The notes beneath the pieces are model-generated. The model was not told the DNA's origin. It did no database searches and saw only the letters and a program-made list of their open reading frames with translations. A stretch of 64,000 nt of DNA from Monomorium pharaonis (taxonomy: Eukaryota > Arthropoda > Insecta > Hymenoptera > Formicidae). Shown piece by piece: positions 58,284 to 64,000 of the stretch; position 1 is the first letter of the stretch; every line of letters begins with the position of its first letter. The stretch is from positions 4,301,955-4,365,954 of the forward strand of contig NC_050473.1 in NCBI RefSeq assembly GCF_013373865.1, read 5' to 3'. A program made the position numbers and the translations under genes.

Positions 58284-58550
58284 CTAGTTTACACCGAGCA
58301 TTTGGTACGCGTATCAAGTAGTGAATTTATGGCCTATTTCTACCAACGTAGATTAATTTTAATCTTGGATTAACTTACTCTTTATCTCTTTCTCATTTTT
58401 GGAACTAGAATAAGATAACAAGTAAATTAAACCGAGATTAAAGTTAATTTACGTTGGTAGAAACAAGCCTAAGCTGATCAGCCAATGATTAAACACATTC
58501 ACTAGTTATTTACTATTCGATACGCGTACCAAGTGCTCGGTATAAACTAG
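58284..58550. mobile_element. MITE B, CTAGTTTACACCGAGC termini
   Basis: Ends CTAGTTTACACCGAGCA and TGCTCGGTATAAACTAG. Apart from a 139-bp insert it is the reverse complement of copy C. It is flanked by G(C/T)CATAGCT, a 9-base near-perfect direct repeat. Confidence 0.92.
58331..58469. mobile_element. MITE nested in B, TAA-type TSD
   Basis: Starts GGCCTATTTCTACCAACGTA and ends TACGTTGGTAGAAACAAGCC. Copy C has the empty site (GAATTTAAGCTG), so the target is TAA, now TAT on the left and TAA on the right. GGCC ends and a TWA target fit Harbinger-like elements. Confidence 0.9.
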
Positions 58551-58559
58551 GTCATAGCT

Positions 58560-58684
58560 CTAGTTTACACCGAGCACTTGGTACGCGTATCAAATAGTAA
58601 ATAACTAGTGAATGTGTTTAATCATTGGCTGATCAGCTTAAATTCACTACTTGATACGGGTACCAAGTGCTCGGTGTAAACTAG
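58560..58684. mobile_element. MITE C, intact sister of B
   Basis: Ends CTAGTTTACACCGAGCACTT and AAGTGCTCGGTGTAAACTAG. 125 bp, opposite orientation to B and nine bases from it, flanked by GTCATA on both sides. Confidence 0.93.
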
Positions 58685-58792
58685 GTCATAAACTTATAGC
58701 GAATTTTTGGTTGCTTGAGCTACATTCCAAAACGTCATTTCCGAGGAAAATTTTACTCGAAATATATAATACACGTAACGTATCCTATATTA

Positions 58793-58937
58793 TGCCCAGT
58801 CTACAATGAGTCGTTGGTCGTTGGTCGTTGGTCGTAAGAAATTTAACCAATTATGTTCGGTTATTCTTCTCTAAGATCAACTGTGATTGGTTAAATTTCT
58901 TACGACCAACGACCAACGACTCATTGTAGACTGGGCA
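58793..58937. mobile_element. MITE D1, TTA TSD
   Basis: Starts TGCCCAGTCTACAATGAG and ends CTCATTGTAGACTGGGCA; flanked by TTA (58790-58792 and 58938-58940). GTCGTTGGTC is tandemly expanded in the left arm. Confidence 0.94.
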
Positions 58938-58950
58938 TTACATCGAATAA

Positions 58951-59088
58951 TGCCCAGTCTACAATGAGTCATTGGTCGTTGGTCGTAAGAAATTTAACCA
59001 ATCACAGTTGATCTTAGAGAAGAATAACCAAACATAATTGGTTAAATTTCTTACGACCAACGACCAACGACTCATTGTAGACTGGGCA
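58951..59088. mobile_element. MITE D2, TAA TSD, inverted copy of D1
   Basis: Same ends as D1 and flanked by TAA (58948-58950 and 59089-59091). The asymmetric centre (CAGTTGATCTTAGAGAAGAA) is the reverse complement of the D1 centre, so D2 lies in the opposite orientation 13 bases away. Confidence 0.94.
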
Positions 59089-59145
59089 TAAAATTTTCCT
59101 CGGAAAGGACGTTTTGGAATGTAGCCTTGCACTAGTGCGCACTAA

Positions 59146-59319
59146 GGCTTGTTTACATACTTTACATTAGTTTTCTTATATTTAAGAATACATGTTCAAA
59201 AACTATTTAACCAAAAAAATAATTCTATGGATGTTGTACAGATCATTTTACTGGTTAAGAAGTATTTGAAGAAGAATTTAAGATGATTCTTAAATATAAA
59301 AATTGGCTATAAACAAGCC
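59146..59319. mobile_element. MITE G in the right part of F
   Basis: Starts GGCTTGTTTACATA and ends TATAAACAAGCC; TAA precedes it and TTAA follows it. The interior (CTTATATTTAAGAATACATG ... TTAAATATAAAAATTGG) is partly inverted. Confidence 0.8.
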
Positions 59320-59410
59320 TTAATATACACTCAGTGCGCACTAGTGCAAGCAACCGAATTCGCTATTACTAGAAGTTTCTAGTAATGTCTTTGGTAGCTT
59401 TGCAAGTAAC

Positions 59411-59491
59411 ACAAATCGACACAGCAGTATTTTTGTTTTTGTTTAATATTCAGTGAGAGATAAAAACAGAATTACTGCTGTATCGATTTGT
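59411..59491. mobile_element. Small inverted-repeat element
   Basis: ACAAATCGACACAGCAGTA and TACTGCTGTATCGATTTGT are inverted around a 43-base centre. It lies just outside the nest. Confidence 0.65.
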
Positions 59492-60017
59492 TCTCTCGCT
59501 GGAAAAAGCAAAGAGGAGAACCTAAGAGCGGCCACCGCGGGGCTTTTTTCGTACGACCGATATTTGACTAGTGTAATTCGCTCCATGGGACCGTACAGTG
59601 TACATCCTGACTTTGGCGCTTTTTAATAGTAAATGGTTGGCAATACTGTGTGCAACATTGGCCACAGGTTTCCGAAAGTTATACGGAGTTTATCATTTTT
59701 TATCCATTTAGGTTCTTTATTTATTATCAACTAAAGTAGTGGGACAGGATCTGTTTCAAATATTGAATATATTATAAAAAAAACTATCAGGTAAATGATT
59801 TTTATCTTTTTTAGTATACCTTTATAGTAGTAATATAATTCTAACTTAACCTCTAAATTTGATGTAATTTTTACAAAAGCATTGTTTTTCGTCCTTATTG
59901 TTTCTACATTAATTTACCAATTTGTGAAAACGTACTTACAATGCAGTACATTTATTACAAAAAAACGGTATGACAATATTACAGTTAAATTTATTTCTTT
60001 TAGTTATAGTTTTTTTA
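59492..60017. other. Intergenic, nothing recognised
   Basis: GC-richer at first (GCGGCCACCGCGGGGC at about 59529) then AT-rich. No gene or RNA recognised. Confidence 0.4.
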
Positions 60018-60256
60018 AGCTTGATCTACAATACATGGAATAAGCATGGAGTAAGAGTAACGATTTGCCATATAATTTTCTATGATTTTATGAAACTAAC
60101 GGCATTGCTTGCATTGTTTACAGCTATTCCTGCGCTCTAATTGGCCGAGCGAAATATAAAAGATGGAATAAGAGTAGAAAATAAAATTAATTTATTTTGC
60201 TTATGCCTACTGTTACTTCTTACTCCATGGTTACTCCATGTATTGTAGACCATGCT
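60018..60256. mobile_element. Harbinger-like MITE, relative of 34573-34796
   Basis: Left AGCTTGATCTACAATACATG and AAGCATGGAGTAAGAGTAA; right TTACTTCTTACTCCATGG and CATGTATTGTAGACCATGCT. TTA flanks both ends (60015-60017 and 60257-60259). It shares TCTACAATA and AAGCATGGAGTAAGA with the 34573 copy, so it belongs to the same family. Confidence 0.85.
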
Positions 60257-60679
60257 TTACATTTTGCAAACTGATCACAATGTTTACACTTTGGAAGAAA
60301 TATTCAAAGGCGAAACATAAAAAGAGGATTGTAAAAAAATACAGTTAAAAAGAAGTCTTGTCAATATGCAGGATTAAAAACATACTTTAGAAAATTGTAA
60401 TTGATATATATCTTTATGTGTGTACATAAGTGTTATGTATATTCAATTATTGTTTTGTAAATAATTATTATGCAGTATTCACATACTTTTATACAAACAT
60501 ACGTACATAAATTACACAGTGCAATAATGCTTTTATGTTTGACCAAAAATGTCAATTTTTATACTTTTTAGGGCATAAACATCTGAAAAAAAGTTTCTGA
60601 GAATATATTAATTCTCTTTTAATCAAAAGCATAAATAGTTCAATGCAAAGTATTATGTGCTTTAATTAAAAATATTTAT

Positions 60680-60960
60680 AAAACTTCTTTTATTAATAAC
60701 TTTTTAATAAGTCACGAGCAATGGCTAAAATCTTTTGAAGGTCATTTGGGAGGATGATCTTGACAACATATGTCAAAGTTGAGGTCATCAGATCTGTGTC
60801 CTCTTTTGTTAAAGTTTACCATTTATTGTATTTATGAAACTTTTTATGCAAATAACTTTTTAACGAATCATGAGCAATGGCTAAAATTTTTTAAGGTTAT
60901 TCAGGAGGGTGACCTACATATATATGTCAAGGTCATAGTTATTGGGGTGGGCTCTCCTGA
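60680..60960. repeat. 155-bp tandem duplication with AGGTCA motifs
   Basis: CGAGCAATGGCTAAAATCTT, AAGGTCATTTGGGAGGATGA and TATGTCAAAGTTGAGGTCAT in the first copy reappear as TGAGCAATGGCTAAAATTTT, GGAGGGTGACC and ATGTCAAGGTCATAG in the second. Short frames here are not genes. The stretches 60257-60679 and 60961-61234 are AT-rich and hold nothing recognised. Confidence 0.75.
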
Positions 60961-61234
60961 TTGAAATATTTACCAATAATTTTTGTAAGATTAAAGAATT
61001 GATCTATTTTAATATATATACATAAGTGGTATTTTAATTCTTACTTTATTTATTTCTGTTTTCCATATATTACTATCCAAACAAAATTACGTTTTAAAAA
61101 AAAAGTTAAACAAGGCGCCAAGTGTGTGCTTCTTTAAGGAAAATACCGTAAATAAAAGGACAAAAAATTTGTTTTCTTTACAAAAATAATGATATAAAGT
61201 AAATGTGCCAATTATGAGAACAGATATTTATGCA

Positions 61235-61846
61235 AAATTTATTTATTATTACTTTTTAATATTACAAAAAAAGCGTTTAAACGGGTTTAATAATTAAATG
61301 ATTAAAATCAACCAACAGAATTATATTGAAGCAAAAACTTGGCGGGCCCAGTTTGCATTTTTTCTATATTTTCAAAACTATGTTATTGATATCAATAAAT
61401 ATATACAAGAATGCAATTAATATAGCTTGGGTTTTGTTTTACTACTTATCATTGGTTTTTGCTTCACTATCTGTTTTATTATTGGCAACATTTCCATTTT
61501 TGTAAATAATTTTTTAAAAGATTTAATACGATTTTTTCCTAAGTCTTTTTTTCAAATATACTTGGCTAATTTAATGATCTAATACCATTTTTGAATGCGT
61601 TTATGTACTTGAAGTATCTTTTTTATCTTTGTAAAGTTTTTGATGATAGGTTATTTTTTGTTATTTTATTTGCATGAATAATTTCCATATTGTATAACAT
61701 TGATGGGTCATTACGTTTTAACGACTCAGGCAGACTAAGTTTTTGCTTCACTATAATCCCGTTGGTTGATTTTAATTATTTAATCATTAAGCCCGTTTAA
61801 GCGCTTTTTTGTAATATTAAAAAGTAATAATAAATAAATAAATTTT
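61235..61846. mobile_element. 612-bp element with about 100-bp inverted arms
   Basis: Left AAATTTATTTATTATTACTT, TTAATATTACAAAAAAAGCG, TTTAAACGGG, TTAAAATCAACCAAC and GAAGCAAAAACTT; the right arm mirrors these (AAGTTTTTGCTTC, GTTGGTTGATTTTAA, CCCGTTTAAGCGCTTTTTTG, AAAAGTAATAATAAATAAAT). No coding capacity. Confidence 0.85.
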
Positions 61847-62051
61847 GTATCTTTTCTTGTCTTTGTCTCTCTCACAGTCACATACTTAGGGTGGTTTTTT
61901 ACGGTTTTTAAAAATAATTTTTTTTGGATAATGTTTGACAGCTGTCAAAATTCGGTTGCACTGACAGTTATTCTCGCAGTACAAAGTGAGTCAAGCAAAA
62001 GATGGAAAAATGGTGTAATAGGCTGACGCGCACTTTACAGTACACACAGCA

Positions 62052-63230
62052 AAGGGGTAACCACTTAATGAAATCGTGGGACAGTGTCCCCAAAATCATT
62101 ATAAAATCTCAATGTAATTGTTTTGCAATCAGATGTAATCATGAAATCATGTGGAATCATCAGAAATCATAATGAAATCATATGTAATCAGCAAAAATCA
62201 TTTTAAATTTCCGTGTAATCACTGGAAATCATGTGTAATCACCATGAAATTAGTGATGAAATTATGCGTAATCATTATAAAATCTAATGAAACCCTATAA
62301 TGGCAAGCGCCTCAAAGTTTAAGGGAATGCTAAAGCTGTCCTGTTTTACCGATTATTTTGATTATTTTCAATTCATTAATCTTTTAATTGTATTTACAGA
62401 ATTAAAAATCCTTTTCCACAATTAAAGTACAGACGGTAACATAATACGCACGTAAGCATTTTATATAAAAAACGAAAAAAAATTTTAATTTATAAATTAT
62501 ATTAAAATTTTTTTTGTGGAAAAGGATTTTTAATTCTGTAAATACAATTAAAAGATTAGTGAATTGAAAATAAGCAAAATAATCGATAAAACAGGACAGC
62601 TTTAGCATCCCCTTAAAGGGGAGTAGGCGCTTTGCGACTGGTTGGAAGAAATTATATATATTCTATTTTATTACATCTATAATTATAATAAATTTATATA
62701 CATACTAGTGTAAAGTATCCGCCATTGCCCGGATATTTATAATTTATATTTATTTAAAATATTATATAAAAAAAAATGTTTTTTATAAAAGCAAAACAAT
62801 ATGGGCCGTACTGTTAATTCGGTCTTCACATGCATGCGCGCACGCTTATTAATTAGCTCAGATGTTTAAAAAAATAATCTATACAAAATAGAATATCAGT
62901 CTGATTAAATTGATATCACTTTATTCTGCTAAATATATATATATATATTTTTTTTTAATATATCTAATTTATTATTTTAATGCTTTCCATCACACAATAT
63001 TTTTAGTTTTCCCCTCCAGAGCGAAAATGTATAAATGTTTTAATGTGCCTACTGATGTCTTTTTTATTAAAAAAATAAGATTTAAATGTGCTAAAAAAAG
63101 TTTATTTGCATGTAATCCAGATGAAATCATTTGTAATCCGATGCAATTATTTGTAATTATATGAAATTGTATGAAATCAAATAAAATTATGTAATCCGTG
63201 GGACAACATTTTAGCTAGTGATTACCCCTT
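62052..63230. mobile_element. 1.2-kb element carrying a GAAATCAT minisatellite
   Basis: Left AAGGGGTAACCACTTAATGA and CGTGGGACAG; right CCGTGGGACAACATTTTAGC and AGTGATTACCCCTT are inverted. Inside both flanks are irregular repeats of GAAATCATRTGTAATCA (about 62110-62290 and 63115-63195). A separate MITE is inserted at 62323-62615. No transposase seen. Confidence 0.78.
62323..62615. mobile_element. Fold-back MITE nested in the 62052 element
   Basis: Arms of about 110 bp: AGGGAATGCTAAAGCTGTCC, TGTTTTACCGATTATTTTGA, CTTTTAATTGTATTTACAGA and AATTAAAAATCCTTTTCCAC, mirrored on the right (GTGGAAAAGGATTTTTAATT ... GGACAGCTTTAGCATCCCCT). The arms are nearly identical, so the insertion looks recent. 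Confidence 0.9.
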
Positions 63231-64000
63231 CGATTATATATGAATAGGTTCAGCTTTTAATGCTCTTCAATTTTTGTCCTTAGAAAATTTTCAAAATGTT
63301 GCACAAAAAAGGAATGAGGATAAGGGTAAATTAAAAAATTTGCAATTTTTGAAAAATTAAATATACTATTGTAAAGAGTATAAAATTCAATAAAACTTTT
63401 GTACAAAACATTTTTTCATCAACCTTATTTTTTCAAAGATATTCGTCAGAAATGAAAAAAAATTCGTTATTTTCGAGAGGTGGTTTCAATCCCTAAACGT
63501 CGAAATACGCTGCTAAAAAAAAATATGAGTCTAATATTTTTTTATGTTCTACAACATATTCAAAGCTCAAAATCAGTGAGGAACACTTCCGACTGTTCCC
63601 TTGTAAGTACTGTAGCAAATGATGGGCAATTATGGATAAACAACTAATTTGTCAATCTTTCAGTATAATTTTTAACTGTGGTAGAACTCTTTAACTTATC
63701 TGAGTCGTTACTTATACTCTAAAAAAGTTTTAAATTAGCATTTTTAGCACATATAATCTCAATTTTTTCAGAAACCTAATGTGATAGAACAATTTTACCG
63801 CCAGATTTGAATTAATAAGCGACCAAAAATCTACAAAAAATGTCCTTTCAAATTTAATCCATATCTTTAGTGTTGAAGTGTTATTAATATTATTTTTTAA
63901 ACTTTTTCTAGAATTTTAAGAATTAATTTTATACATTTGTTCTATTCAGTGTTTTTAACAACTTAATGCACGTATATGAACTCTACATTGCATATGCATT
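63231..64000. other. Right end of window, intergenic
   Basis: 63290-63520 is a diverged relative of the 295-bp duplicated sequence at 37971 (AAACTTTTGTACAAAACA; GAGGTGGTTTCAATCC). The rest is AT-rich with no gene seen. Confidence 0.45.

Larger units (their letters stand above)
58718..59125. mobile_element. MITE E, GCTACATTCCAAAACGTC termini
   Basis: Left AGCTACATTCCAAAACGTCA and TTTCCGAGGAAAATTTTA; right AAAATTTTCCTCGGAAAG and GACGTTTTGGAATGTAGC. It splits the left arm of F between GGTTGCTTG and CTTGCACTAG, duplicating CTTG. D1 and D2 are inside it. Confidence 0.88.
58696..59366. mobile_element. MITE F, outermost shell of the nest
   Basis: Left ATAGCGAATTTTTGGTTGCT then (after insert E) TTGCACTAGTGCGCACT; right AGTGCGCACTAGTGCAAG and CAACCGAATTCGCTAT. 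Elements E (with D1 and D2) and G are inserted in it. Confidence 0.88.

Noticed and set aside
1..64000. tRNA or other structured RNA genes
   Set aside because: No cloverleaf with A and B box elements was spotted by eye; hairpins found are all explained by inverted-repeat transposons. A covariance-model scan would be decisive.

Overview
AT-rich animal DNA with spliced genes, long introns and dense small DNA transposons. The two genes recognised have insect-type architecture, and the repeats (mariner, piggyBac-like, hAT-like and Harbinger-like non-autonomous elements, degraded LINEs) fit a holometabolous insect, most likely a hymenopteran such as an ant. The taxon is an inference; the gene families are read directly from the sequence.

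Layout. 1-5.7 kb is a 134-bp satellite with higher-order structure, followed by about four copies of an unrelated 164-bp repeat (5.71-6.39 kb). 6.8-9.3 kb holds two transposon-like elements. 9.46-26.43 kb (+) carries the last eight coding exons of a formin of the FRL/FMNL family: coiled coil, FH1 proline tract, FH2 domain, DAD tail and stop. Its N-terminal half (GBD/FH3) lies left of the window, so the satellite sits in one of its introns if the assembly is right. Its introns hold a degraded LINE, hAT-like elements and other inverted-repeat elements.

26.4-45.8 kb is the intergenic space between two convergent genes. It is almost entirely repeats: a piggyBac-like element flanked by TTAA, Harbinger-like MITEs with TAA or TTA target duplications, fold-back elements, and a dispersed family ending in CTGTATGG with internal TTGCAAC iterations.

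45.78-56.82 kb (-) is a complete five-exon G-alpha-12/13 gene (concertina, cta; 367 codons). Its introns contain a MITE, a GC-rich island with a possible small secreted-protein ORF, an inverted-duplication mariner remnant and a long-terminal-inverted-repeat element. The GC-richer block at 56.8-57.7 kb is its probable promoter and 5' UTR.

57.9-59.5 kb is a nest of palindromic MITEs inserted inside one another; paralogous empty sites in the same window let several insertions be resolved to the base. 60-64 kb holds more inverted-repeat elements, one containing a degenerate GAAATCAT/GTAATCA minisatellite.

The two protein genes act in related biology: FRL formins nucleate and elongate actin under Rho-family GTPases, and G-alpha-12/13 signals through RhoGEF to Rho and myosin. 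Their neighbourhood may be chance. No tRNA, rRNA or CRISPR array was seen. No wholly new molecular system is evident; the most distinctive content is the satellite and the nested MITE cluster.
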